A stretch of 46,480 nt of DNA, from assembly GCA_937965695.1 (NCBI GenBank), contig CALCKW010000057.1, positions 1 through 46,480 on the forward strand, written 5' to 3'. The stretch comes from an uncultured Granulosicoccaceae bacterium. GTDB lineage: Bacteria > Pseudomonadota > Gammaproteobacteria > CALCKW01. The translations under genes were made by a program, and so were the position numbers. Within the stretch, counting starts at the first letter, position 1. Each line of letters starts with the position of its first letter. Positions 9,025-17,517 of this stretch are shown one piece after another. Below the pieces are notes generated by a model. The model did no database searches and was not told where the DNA came from. It worked only from the letters and a program-made list of their open reading frames with translations.

Positions 9025-9390
9025 AAAGAAGTTCTCCTTGGTTGGATTTAATAGAACATCACTGTGACTTGAGGTCAATGCGTCAACAACAAAAAACGAG
9101 GGAATAAGGCGTGCATACCGCAGTGACTAGTGGTTATAGATTCGTTCATTGCTGGTTCTTGGGCGGACAATGCCGCCAACCATTCAATGCGTGTTATTGC
9201 CTATGAACTGGCTGTAGGCGCATCGAGTTAATGGCTGTTACCATATCAGTAGGAGTTTGCATCGGATGGCTCAAGGGCCGAACATTGAGCCTATTGGCTC
9301 GCTTTTGGTCTACGGAAGTAGTTTGTTACGTCACTTAACTTTTAGCGACGCTGCGAGCTGCAACGCCAGTTTTTTTGAGGAACAGCTTGT
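9025..9390. other. 366-bp divergent intergenic region
   Basis: Lies between the divergent dehalogenase and glutamate synthase-like genes, so both promoters should be here. A GAGG ribosome site precedes the ATG at 9391. No repeat, RNA gene or clear operator was recognised. Confidence 0.45.
9034..9039 (-). promoter_or_regulatory. Ribosome binding site of the haloalkane dehalogenase gene
   Basis: AAGGAG on the minus strand, 9 nt before the ATG at 9024. It decides for this start over the in-frame ATG 18 codons upstream. Confidence 0.8.
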
Positions 9391-10974
9391 ATGTTAATGC
9401 GTCAGTATTTTCAGATTTTTACTGTTGCCGCGCCCATTTTCATCTTGGTCACCGCTTTGTTTTGGTCGCCAGTGTTGTGGGCATTTGTTGTAGTTTTGCC
9501 CATCATTTCACTGGGCATCATCGATATGGTGCAAGAGAAGCAGACTATACGTCGGCTCTATCCTTTTTTGGGACGATTTCGCTACATGTTAGAAGCCGTT
9601 CGGCCAGAGATCCAACAGTACTTTGTTGAATCCAATGTCAGCGGTCGACCGATACCAAGAGAGTTTCGCTCGCTGGTTTATCAGCGCGCAAAAGGTGCAC
9701 GCGATACACGCCCGTTCGGGACAATATTTGACGTCAATCGAGCCGGCTACGAGTGGATCAATCACTCATTAGCGCCAAAACATATAGAAGACAAAGACCC
9801 GCGGGTGAAGTTTGGTGGCGATCGTTGTAGCAAGCCTTATATGTCTTCGCCTCTCAACATCTCTGCGATGAGTTATGGCTCGCTGAGCGGGAACGCCATC
9901 AGAGCGCTTAACAAAGGTGCAAAAATTGGTGGCTTCTCTCACAACACAGGAGAAGGTAGCTTAAGTCCCTATCACAAGGAGGCGGGTGGCGATATCGTCT
10001 GGCAGATAGGTACCGGGTATTTTGGTTGTCGCGCGGATGACGGTGGTTTTGATCCTGAGTTGTTCAGGAAAAATGCCACGCTTGATGCCGTGAAAATGAT
10101 TGAGATCAAACTATCTCAGGGTGCTAAGCCTGGACATGGTGGTATTTTGCCCGCAGCAAAACTCACAGAAGAAATTGCGGAGATTCGAAATGTTCCTATG
10201 GGGCATGACGTGGTCTCTCCGGCGTCGCATTCTGCTTTTTCAACCCCCACTGAGATGTTGGAATTCATCACAAAATTGCGCGAACTCTCCGGAGGCAAGC
10301 CGGTGGGAATCAAACTATGCATCGGCCGGCGGGACGAGTTTTTAGCTATCTGTAAAGCGATGTTAAGTACTGGAATGGTGCCTGATTTTGTCACTGTAGA
10401 TGGAGGAGAGGGGGGTACCGGTGCAGCCCCTACCGAGATGACTAATTCAGTGGGTACTCCATTGAGAGATGCGCTCGTGTTTGTAAACCAAGCGCTAATT
10501 GGTATTGGCTTGCGAGACCAGGTGCGAATAATTGCTTCGGGAAAAATATTCTCCGCGTTTCATTTGCTGCGCGTTCTTGCACTCGGTGCGGATGCTGCTA
10601 ATTCTGCGCGTGGCATGATGATGGCGCTTGGCTGTATTCAGGCGCGTAGCTGTAATACGGATCATTGTCCTACCGGTATTGCGACACAAAATCCTGCCCG
10701 CAGCAAAGGCTTAGTTGTCAGCGATAAGGCACAGCGAGTAGCTAATTTTCATCAAGCGACAGTCAATAACTTGGTTGAGCTGTTGGGAGCAGCTGGATTA
10801 GATGATTTGGATCAGCTAGAACCTAAACACATCAACCGACGAGTAGAAGGTACCAACGTTAAAACCTATGCCCAGCTTTACCCGCGAATAGAGGCGAATA
10901 GCTTGCTTGATGATGAAAAACTACCCGAAGAGTGGCGGGAAGATTGGCTCGTTGCCAATGCACAAAACTGGTGA
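9391..10974 (+). CDS. Membrane-anchored FMN-binding glutamate synthase-family protein
   Basis: A 527-residue protein related to the synthase (FMN, 2-oxoglutarate) domain of glutamate synthase but without the glutaminase domain. Two hydrophobic helices at about residues 7-25 and 28-45 should anchor it in the inner membrane. The FMN barrel follows: MSYGSLSGNAI, NTGEGSLSP, KPGHGGILP and TVDGGEGGTGAAP. Cys415, Cys421 and Cys426 form the C-X5-C-X4-C cluster that binds [3Fe-4S] in glutamate synthase, just before CPTGIATQNP. Many proteobacteria carry such stand-alone proteins; their reaction is not settled. The acetolactate synthase-like gene starts 29 nt downstream, so the two form an operon. A link to amino-acid or keto-acid chemistry is inference. 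Confidence 0.88.
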   Translation: MLMRQYFQIFTVAAPIFILVTALFWSPVLWAFVVVLPIISLGIIDMVQEKQTIRRLYPFLGRFRYMLEAVRPEIQQYFVESNVSGRPIPREFRSLVYQRAKGARDTRPFGTIFDVNRAGYEWINHSLAPKHIEDKDPRVKFGGDRCSKPYMSSPLNISAMSYGSLSGNAIRALNKGAKIGGFSHNTGEGSLSPYHKEAGGDIVWQIGTGYFGCRADDGGFDPELFRKNATLDAVKMIEIKLSQGAKPGHGGILPAAKLTEEIAEIRNVPMGHDVVSPASHSAFSTPTEMLEFITKLRELSGGKPVGIKLCIGRRDEFLAICKAMLSTGMVPDFVTVDGGEGGTGAAPTEMTNSVGTPLRDALVFVNQALIGIGLRDQVRIIASGKIFSAFHLLRVLALGADAANSARGMMMALGCIQARSCNTDHCPTGIATQNPARSKGLVVSDKAQRVANFHQATVNNLVELLGAAGLDDLDQLEPKHINRRVEGTNVKTYAQLYPRIEANSLLDDEKLPEEWREDWLVANAQNW

Positions 10975-11003
10975 AAACAGCGTTTTTATAAGGCCAATAT
11001 TGC

Positions 11004-12641
11004 ATGAAAACTTCAGACCTTTTTGTAAAAGCGCTAGAAAACGAAGGCGTAAAATTCATCTACGGTATTCCCGGCGAAGAAAATCTAGACTTTCTCGATT
11101 CCTTGAGAAGCTCGTCGATTCAATTGATTTTAACTCGGCATGAACAGGCTGCTGGGTTCATGGCGGCCACCTACGGGCGTTTGACGGGAGAGCCGGGTAT
11201 TTGCCTGTCAACACTTGGACCTGGCGCGACGAATTTTGTCACCTCAGCTGCTTATGCCCAGTTGGGTGGTATGCCGATGATTATGCTTGGTGGTCAAAAA
11301 CCCATTCGAAAAAGTAAACAAGGTCGCTTTCAAATTGTCGATGTCGTCAATTTGATGAAACCGGTTACAAAATACGCCCAACAGGTTGTCGATGGTAACA
11401 ATGTGCCGTCAATGGTTCGTGAAGCGTTTCGACTCACGACCGATGAACGTCCCGGTGCTGCCTATATAGAATTGCCTGAAGACATCGCAGAAGAACCGAC
11501 AGAGGCGTCGATATTTGATGTTGTAGGGCATCGTCGCCCCGATGCCAGTGAGGTGTCCATCGATTTGGCTGTCGACATGATCAAGCAGGCGAAGTTACCA
11601 CTCGTCCTGATTGGCGCTGGAGCAAATCGCAAACGTACCAGTGACTCTTTGCGAGATTTTATCGATGAGTCTGGATTGTTTTTTTTCAATACTCAAATGG
11701 GCAAGGGCGTTATAGATGAACGCCACGACCAATACATCGGAACAGCAGCATTGTCCAGTGATGACTATTTACACTGCGCCATTGAGCGAGCCGACTTGAT
11801 TATAAATATAGGTCACGACGTCATAGAAAAACCGCCATTTTTTATGGAAAAAAATGGCAAAAAAGTCATTCATGTCAATTTTGACGCGGCCAATATTGAT
11901 GATGTTTACTTCCCGCAGCTTAATGTTGTGGGGGATATTTCAAACTCCGTCACTCGTCTAAAAGACAAGCTTGGCATAGTCGATCGGGATTTCAGTTTTT
12001 TTGGTCGTGTGCGCGATGAAGTCGACGCGCACGTGACAAAGTACTTCAAAGACAAGCGTTTCCCTGTCTTGCCGCAAGCGCTTGTCAGTCTTTTGCGCGA
12101 ACACCTAGACGCCGATGATATTGTTACGCTAGATAATGGTATCTACAAAATTTGGTTTGCTCGCAATTACGAGTGTTATGCGCCCAACACCTTATTGCTC
12201 GATAATGCGCTCGCCACAATGGGCGCTGGCTTACCCTCTGCGATGGCTGCTAAGCAACTAAATCCTAACAGCAAAGTGGTTTCAGTGAATGGTGACGGTG
12301 GGTTCTTAATGAATTCGCAAGAGCTAGAAACCGCAGTAAGAATGAAATTGGACTTGGTCGTGATAGTGCTGACTGACAACGCTTATGGCATGATTAAATG
12401 GAAGCAAGAAGGCGTTGGGTTTGAAAATTATGGACTGGATTTTGGTAATCCGGATCTAGTGCAGTATGCAAATAGCTTTGGTGCAACAGGCCATCGAGCG
12501 GAGAGCTACGAGCATTTTGTCGAAATTCTGTCTCGCTCGCTCAACGGTCAGGGCGTTCACGTTATAGACTTGCCCATCGACTACTCGTTAAATCATTCTA
12601 TTCTGAATGTTCTGCTGCAAGAAAGCGCGTGCATTGTTTAG
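11004..12641 (+). CDS. Acetolactate synthase-like ThDP-dependent enzyme, large subunit
   Basis: Thiamine-diphosphate enzyme of 545 residues with the three domains of the acetohydroxyacid synthase family. The Pyr domain has GIPGEENLDFLD and the ThDP-activating Glu47 in LTRHEQAAGFMA. The central Rossmann-like domain follows (about residues 185-330). The PP domain has the Mg/ThDP motif from GDGGFLMN to the Asn in VIVLTDNAYGM. No small regulatory subunit gene lies nearby, which fits a catabolic type or another carboligase or decarboxylase rather than the biosynthetic IlvBN enzyme. It follows the FMN glutamate synthase-like gene by 29 nt, and palindromic repeat copy 2 begins 4 nt after its stop codon. 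The true substrate is uncertain. Confidence 0.85.
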   Translation: MKTSDLFVKALENEGVKFIYGIPGEENLDFLDSLRSSSIQLILTRHEQAAGFMAATYGRLTGEPGICLSTLGPGATNFVTSAAYAQLGGMPMIMLGGQKPIRKSKQGRFQIVDVVNLMKPVTKYAQQVVDGNNVPSMVREAFRLTTDERPGAAYIELPEDIAEEPTEASIFDVVGHRRPDASEVSIDLAVDMIKQAKLPLVLIGAGANRKRTSDSLRDFIDESGLFFFNTQMGKGVIDERHDQYIGTAALSSDDYLHCAIERADLIINIGHDVIEKPPFFMEKNGKKVIHVNFDAANIDDVYFPQLNVVGDISNSVTRLKDKLGIVDRDFSFFGRVRDEVDAHVTKYFKDKRFPVLPQALVSLLREHLDADDIVTLDNGIYKIWFARNYECYAPNTLLLDNALATMGAGLPSAMAAKQLNPNSKVVSVNGDGGFLMNSQELETAVRMKLDLVVIVLTDNAYGMIKWKQEGVGFENYGLDFGNPDLVQYANSFGATGHRAESYEHFVEILSRSLNGQGVHVIDLPIDYSLNHSILNVLLQESACIV

Positions 12642-12644
12642 AGA

Positions 12645-12805
12645 GCCTCAGATCAAGTCATGCTCGCATCGTCGACGTGCTAAATTCGGCCCAGCTGCGT
12701 TGCGAGTCTAGCCAAAAGCACCACTATTGCCTTCGATTTGCACCTTGCTGGGTCCAATTTTTTCTCGCTGACGTCACTGACCGGACTTAATCTGAGGCTC
12801 CCTAG
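12645..12805 (-). repeat. Palindromic repeat, copy 2 (full length, MITE-like)
   Basis: A 161-bp sequence starting GCCTCAGATCAAGTCATGC and ending TTAATCTGAGGCTCCCTAG. The two halves are imperfect inverted repeats along most of the length: not only the outer 13 bp (CTCAGATYAAGTC) but also inner blocks such as CCCAGC near 12690 and GCTGGG near 12750. The element could fold into one long hairpin. Reverse-complemented, its ends match copy 1 at 7135-7197. It carries no open frame, and lies between the acetolactate synthase-like and VOC genes. As a transcribed hairpin it may also act as a terminator for the upstream operon. Confidence 0.78.
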
Positions 12806-12877
12806 AAGAACAAGCCGTGTAATCGTGTAGGGGCGAGTAAATTTTTAAAATCTAAATAATTCGGAGCTGTGTTTTTG

Positions 12878-13285
12878 ATGCCAAAAGCAATTTATCTCAA
12901 CATGATGGTTAACGACCTGACTAAGGCCGAGGCTTTTTTTCGGGCCTTGGGTATAGGGTTTGATGATGATTTCAGTGACGAGCAAGCTATAGCGATTGTT
13001 ATCTCAAAAAACTTTTATGCCATGTTGCACACTAAAGACAGCATTGCTCGCTTTAGCAAAAAAGCGTTTGTCGCCAATAAACAGCACAGCGAAGTTCTGA
13101 TTTCACTGCAAGTCGATAGCCGCGAAGAAGTCGACGAATTAATGCAAAAGGCGCTGGAAGCTGGAGCGACAGAACATCGAGTTACGGAAGACCATGGCTT
13201 TATGTATATTCGATGCTTCGAGGATTTAGACGGGCATCTTTGGGAGCCCTTTTGGATGGGCGAAGAAGACGAAGAAGACGTTTAA
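12878..13285 (+). CDS. VOC family (glyoxalase/bleomycin-resistance fold) protein
   Basis: Small cytoplasmic protein of 135 residues with the beta-alpha-beta-beta-beta repeats of the VOC superfamily. The N-terminus (AIYLNMMVNDLTKAEAFFRALG) is the first strand and helix, and the C-terminus ends with CFEDLDGHLWEPFWM, where His and Glu are in the positions of metal ligands in many members. The length fits the lactoylglutathione-lyase-like/PhnB-like group of unknown function. The ATG at 12878 is preferred because a GGAG lies 11 nt upstream; a GTG at 12869 would be only 2 nt from it. The very acidic tail (EEDEEDV) is notable. The gene follows the palindromic repeat by about 70 nt and may be transcribed separately. 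Confidence 0.82.
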   Translation: MPKAIYLNMMVNDLTKAEAFFRALGIGFDDDFSDEQAIAIVISKNFYAMLHTKDSIARFSKKAFVANKQHSEVLISLQVDSREEVDELMQKALEAGATEHRVTEDHGFMYIRCFEDLDGHLWEPFWMGEEDEEDV

Positions 13286-13346
13286 AGCTCTGGCGTGTAG
13301 TCAAAGCCCGCTGTCATTATTCATCGGGCGGAATTTATTGGGCGCT

Positions 13347-13961
13347 TTAGTAAGGTACTGTTTGCATCATCGATTCGCGGTTTGAAAAATCTCTGTACCA
13401 AGCAGTGATGCCTGGCCGAGTTGTTCGCCAAGTAAATTCTTCAAAGCGAAAATCTAAATATCCCAGAGCGCAGGCGAGGCCAATTCGACCAATACACACA
13501 TCTTCTCCTAGCGCAGCAGCATTGGGTTCTAGGTAATCAAGCGTGTGGTTAATTCGGTTAAATTGGCTGTCAATGAGCTGAGTCCAGCGTAACTCTTCTG
13601 GACGTAGTGCTGTTTCGTAACGCAACGGAACTGCTGTATCAAGTATGCCTTCGGCAACTCCCGCAAGCGTTAGGCTCTGCCAACGCTGCTTAGAGTCGGC
13701 GTCGGGGATTAGCCGATGACCAACGTGTCGGCTGTCGAGATACTCGCAAATCACTCTTGAATCGATGACAAGCTGACCCTCTTCGTTGAGCAAAGCGGGA
13801 ATGCGGGCGAGCGGGTTGAGCCTTGTGACAATCTCGGTAGGATTTACTGGGCTAATGCCCGTTGCATCAATTAATTCTATTTCGCTTGCTTGGCCTGTCT
13901 CTATGGCGACAACGCGCACTTTGCGAGCAAAAGGAGAAGCGGGTGCATAGATGAGTTGCAT
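13347..13961 (-). CDS. Glutathione S-transferase family protein
   Basis: Cytosolic GST-like protein of 204 residues. The thioredoxin-like N-terminal domain reads LIYAPASPFARKVRVVAIE, with the SPFARKVR helix start where the catalytic Ser/Cys lies, then NPLARIPALL with the cis-Pro, and VIDSRVICEYLD, corresponding to the glutathione-binding ES motif (here DS). An all-helical C-terminal domain follows, with CIGRIGLACALGYLDFRF typical of the family. The ATG at 13961 is chosen because the fold begins exactly there; the frame open upstream runs into the Pit gene. It is downstream of the phosphate transporter gene on the same strand with a 104-nt gap. The substrate is unknown. Confidence 0.88.
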   Translation of the reverse strand: MQLIYAPASPFARKVRVVAIETGQASEIELIDATGISPVNPTEIVTRLNPLARIPALLNEEGQLVIDSRVICEYLDSRHVGHRLIPDADSKQRWQSLTLAGVAEGILDTAVPLRYETALRPEELRWTQLIDSQFNRINHTLDYLEPNAAALGEDVCIGRIGLACALGYLDFRFEEFTWRTTRPGITAWYRDFSNRESMMQTVPY

Positions 13962-14065
13962 GAGCAGATACCGAAGACTGGTCGAAGTTGGTGTGCGTAA
14001 ACGAACGTATTCTTTAGCCGACAACCGAGTGGTCGGCGTTTGGGCCGACCTCTCGATAGGCGCTG

Positions 14066-15631
14066 CTACGGCAGCATCATTCCACGGATAGTAAAGAATA
14101 AAAGAGCTGCCAATAGGGCGGACAGAGGCACAGTGATGACCCAAGCGGTGGCTATTTTAATCAGAGCTGAACGTTTGACTAATTGCTGTTTGTACTCTTT
14201 GCGCAGAGACTTGCGTTCTGCTTTGCTGATGAGTGCATTGGAGCCTTTTGTCACTTTGAGTTTTTTCAGCATCAACCGTTGTTGATCCAAATTGGCCGCG
14301 TGGAAACTCTCTAAATAGGCGTCTACCGCTTGTTGGTCTTCGTGACCTGCGTGGTGGTCGTGGATCTCATCGATAACTTTGCCGTAGTTAGCTTTGATGT
14401 ACTCCCGTAAAAATCCAACGCCGAATACTCCTCCCACAGCAATGTGGGTCGAGCTGACTGGCAGACCCAATTGCGAAGCGACGATAACGGTTATTGCAGC
14501 CGCCATAGCAATACAAAAAGCGCGCATCTGATCGAGTTCAGTAATCTCGGTTCCAACGGTGCGAATTAGCTTTGGGCCAAATAGAGCCAAACCAATCGAT
14601 ATACCGATAGCGCCAATCAGCATGACCCAGATCGGGATATGCGCTTTAGCGGTAACCTCGCCTTGATTAACGGCCTCTGTGATCGCGGCGAGTGGTCCAA
14701 CAGCGTTTGCAACATCGTTAGCGCCGTGGGCGAAGCTCAGAAGAGCAGCAGCGCAGATCAACGGCAGCGTAAACATGCCATTGACGGTGGCTTTGCTGTT
14801 CTCTTTGCCTTCGGCAAACTTGGCTGTTAAGGGGCGCACGAAAAAGTAAGTGGCTATTGCCGCGACAACCCCGATCGCTAGAGCCGCTGGCAAATCGAGT
14901 TTGATCAATTTTTTAATGCCCTTTAACGCGATGTAGGCACCAAATGCCATCGCCATGACCGACACCATCAACGGCACCCATTTTTTAGCAGCGGTTAGCA
15001 TGTCGCTGCGATAGGTGATGGTGTGTTTTATCCAATAGAGAAAGGAGGCGGCTATTATCCCTCCGAGCATGGGTGAGATTACCCAGCTAGCGGCAATTTG
15101 AGCCATATTGCCCCAGTTAGCTATGCCCCAACCGCCCGCCGCAATACCAGCACCCAGGACACCGCCGACGATAGAATGCGTCGTGGAGACGGGGGCACCA
15201 ACGGCGGTGGCGATATTGAGCCAGATAGCGCCAGCTAACAGTGCCGCCATCATCAACCAGATAAACACATCCGTATCGTCAATCATGGCGGGGTCGATAA
15301 TGCCTTTCTTGATCGTTGAGACAACGTCCCCACCGGCAATCAATGCGCCTGCAGCTTCAAAGACGACGGCAATGCCGATCGCACCAGACATAGTCAAAGC
15401 TTTAGAGCCAACGGTTGGGCCAACGTTGTTGGCCACGTCATTGGCGCCGATGTTCATCGCCATATAACCGCCAATCATGGCGGCTGCGACAAGCTCTACA
15501 CTGACCGAGTCTCGTGTCGCAACGTACAGCATGATGACAACAATAAAAAGTAACGCCATGCCGATGCGGAATGTTTCGCGACGTCCCGCTTTGGTCGCGT
15601 CTTCAATGTCTTGTAGATCTTTGATTTCCAA
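14066..15631 (-). CDS. pitA: Inorganic phosphate transporter, PiT family
   Basis: Low-affinity phosphate (metal-phosphate)/H+ symporter of the inner membrane, 521 residues with about ten membrane segments. It carries both PiT signature repeats: GANDVANNVGPTVGS near residue 63 and GANDVANAVGPLAAI near residue 305. A hydrophilic, basic cytoplasmic loop of roughly 85 residues precedes the last membrane helix, as in the long gammaproteobacterial PitA form. The start is a TTG supported by GGAG 7 nt upstream. No PhoU-like DUF47 gene, often a partner of Pit, is adjacent. No clear Pho box was seen upstream. Confidence 0.94.
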   Translation of the reverse strand: MEIKDLQDIEDATKAGRRETFRIGMALLFIVVIMLYVATRDSVSVELVAAAMIGGYMAMNIGANDVANNVGPTVGSKALTMSGAIGIAVVFEAAGALIAGGDVVSTIKKGIIDPAMIDDTDVFIWLMMAALLAGAIWLNIATAVGAPVSTTHSIVGGVLGAGIAAGGWGIANWGNMAQIAASWVISPMLGGIIAASFLYWIKHTITYRSDMLTAAKKWVPLMVSVMAMAFGAYIALKGIKKLIKLDLPAALAIGVVAAIATYFFVRPLTAKFAEGKENSKATVNGMFTLPLICAAALLSFAHGANDVANAVGPLAAITEAVNQGEVTAKAHIPIWVMLIGAIGISIGLALFGPKLIRTVGTEITELDQMRAFCIAMAAAITVIVASQLGLPVSSTHIAVGGVFGVGFLREYIKANYGKVIDEIHDHHAGHEDQQAVDAYLESFHAANLDQQRLMLKKLKVTKGSNALISKAERKSLRKEYKQQLVKRSALIKIATAWVITVPLSALLAALLFFTIRGMMLP

Positions 15632-16324
15632 GGTTTAGCTCCGATTTCTTGTCTGACGACGTGCAATCTATTGGTTAATGGCCAAAAATTTAACGCAACA
15701 CAAGCGTCTCATTTAGTGTCAATTTTGTGGGTTAGTTTGTCTCCACTAAGATTGAGAGCACTTCGATCACTCTATCCCAACAGAACACCTGTCTGACCTG
15801 CGATTTAGCTAAACAGCTCCACTCAGAAAGGCACTTTCGACGAAGGCTATGATACTCCATCTGTTTGCCAAATCTGAACAATTTTAAGCGCAGTAACGTC
15901 GTCAATATGTCTAGAGGATAGAAGGTGCGGCTAGCATAAAAATCATCCGTAAATTGGGCATTGAAGGCACTATTTTGCTTGGGGCTGCTCAGTGACGAAA
16001 TTCAGCTTTGGCCTAGTTGTTAACGAGGCACTCGCTCAGATGACCTGCTTGATCGCCAATTGAGGGCTTTGAAGTGGAATGGCTTCGAACAACTTGGTTT
16101 ACGTGGCGAGCGAAAACAGTGAACTCAAGACTATAGAGAGCCATGTAAAACTGGGGTGCTTTTTCCAGAGAGGACGATGCTTTTGCATCATATCATCCGA
16201 ACCCTGCAGGCTATTTCCTGCGCCGAATCGAGGTACTAACACCCAAGATCTTATCGTCTGGCGAAGGTGCCATGAGGGTGCGACTTTTACCCTTTATATA
16301 GAGACAGTCTCGTCCTGTTACTTG
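15632..16324. other. 693-bp intergenic region, no gene recognised
   Basis: Between the pitA start and the 3' end of the LysR gene, so it should hold the pitA promoter and the LysR 3' region. An 88-codon open frame at 16079-16345 runs into the LysR gene and looks spurious. A small perfect hairpin, GATGC-TTTT-GCATC, lies at 16178-16191. It is the longest gene-free stretch of the window and may hold an unrecognised small RNA or the remains of a gene. Confidence 0.45.
15639..15642 (-). promoter_or_regulatory. Ribosome binding site supporting the TTG start of pitA
   Basis: GGAG on the minus strand, 7 nt before the TTG at 15631. No ATG or GTG is as well placed. Confidence 0.6.
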
Positions 16325-17272
16325 CTAATTGGTGGATTGCCGTAGAGTTTTTTTCTCCGTAACACCCTCGGCTCGATGCGCTGTTTCTATAATCCAATCG
16401 CGTACTTGAATTGCTTTTGGTGAAAGAGGGTTCTGTTTAGACCAAACAAGGTAAAATCCAAGACCAGTATGCCAAGCCCAGTCCTCTTTTGCTGCTAGTA
16501 GTCCTTGGTCGATTAGTGGGCGTGTAACATGTTGCCAACCAAAGGCGAATCCTTCGCCCGCGATGGCGGCTTGTAGTACTAGCGCATAGTCGTTTAAGCG
16601 AAGTCCGGCGTTGATTTGCTGCTTTTGCATATCAAAGTGCTCAAACCATTGTGCCCATGTTGGTCGCTCTCGTATGGGTTCCTCCAGATGTACCAAGCGT
16701 TGTTGCAGCATACTTGCGATATTGCGCAGCTTAGCGGCTTGCATGACCCGTGCACTTGCGACAGGAAAGATGACTTCGTTTGCAATCAGCGCTGCGTGAC
16801 AGCCGGGCCAGTTACCGTCTCCGCGGCGGATAGCAAGGCTGATCCCTTCAGCGTCAATATCCGGTTCTCGATCGCTACTTTGCAGGCGTAGGTCTATGTC
16901 AGGTGACACTTCGTGCAGGTGGTTCAGTCTTGGCATCATCCAGTAGTAGGCAAACGCCGACGAAGCGTTGAGTGTCACGTGTGCGTTTTGACGGGTATTG
17001 CTGATCGATAGAGCTGAAGCGTACAGGCTTTCTAGCGCTTTTGAGACATCGGCATACAGCCTCAGTCCGTGACCCGTCAATTGAACCTTGCGGTGGCCAC
17101 GTTTAAATAGCTGAACGCCCAGAGCTTCTTCCAGCTGTTTTATCGATGCGCTGACGGCTGGTTGGCGCACAGCCAGTTCTTCGGCTGCACGCGTAAAGGA
17201 TCCTAGGCGACTTGCGGTTTCAAAGACGATCAAGTGCCGAGGCGAACGAACCAATTTCCAGAGTTCTCTCAT
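16325..17272 (-). CDS. LysR-family regulator (GcvA-like), divergent from the MttB-like gene
   Basis: LysR-type transcription factor of 315 residues. The N-terminal winged helix-turn-helix reads LGSFTRAAEELAVRQPAVSASIKQLEE followed by GVQLFKRGHRKVQLT, typical of the GcvA/AmpR branch. The C-terminal part is the two-lobed effector domain, with GEGFAFGWQHVTRPLIDQGLL near the end as in GcvA relatives. The ATG at 17272 matches the usual N-terminus; a GTG at 17290 would add six residues. It diverges from the MttB-like and dehydrogenase genes across 245 nt that contain nested palindromes, so it probably controls them, perhaps in response to a methylated amine or glycine derivative. That role is inferred from position. 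Confidence 0.88.
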   Translation of the reverse strand: MRELWKLVRSPRHLIVFETASRLGSFTRAAEELAVRQPAVSASIKQLEEALGVQLFKRGHRKVQLTGHGLRLYADVSKALESLYASALSISNTRQNAHVTLNASSAFAYYWMMPRLNHLHEVSPDIDLRLQSSDREPDIDAEGISLAIRRGDGNWPGCHAALIANEVIFPVASARVMQAAKLRNIASMLQQRLVHLEEPIRERPTWAQWFEHFDMQKQQINAGLRLNDYALVLQAAIAGEGFAFGWQHVTRPLIDQGLLAAKEDWAWHTGLGFYLVWSKQNPLSPKAIQVRDWIIETAHRAEGVTEKKTLRQSTN

Positions 17273-17420
17273 CAGTGGTTCTGCGCTCACTATTGGGCAT
17301 GTAGCAATCTTTGGTGATTGCTATAAGTAGAAGTTATCCAAGAGAGGCTGAACGCTAAGTCCGCTTAACTTGAAGTGCTGTGCTATATGGAATGGTTAAC
17401 CAATCTGTAAACAATTACAT

Positions 17421-17445
17421 ATCATTTGAAATGATGCAATGCATC
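17421..17445. promoter_or_regulatory. Nested palindromes, probable LysR operator
   Basis: ATCATTTGAAATGAT (17421-17435) is a perfect inverted repeat and contains the LysR T-N11-A spacing. It overlaps a second palindrome, GATGC-AAT-GCATC (17433-17445). Both lie in the divergent LysR/MttB intergenic region, 73-97 nt before the MttB-like start. Confidence 0.55.
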
Positions 17446-17517
17446 AAATTTTCCGAGGTTCACAAGTTTAGAAGACAGGCTTAATATGAATCAATATCTT
17501 AAAATCTGAGTTGCGCT

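Noticed and set aside
13300..13340. Possible terminator between VOC and GST genes
   Set aside because: Only a 5-bp GC stem (GCCCG/CGGGC) with a 14-nt spacer and no T-run on either strand.
16079..16345. 88-codon open frame upstream of the LysR gene 3' end
   Set aside because: Cys- and Pro-rich translation without family features, overlaps the LysR stop region, and no ribosome site.
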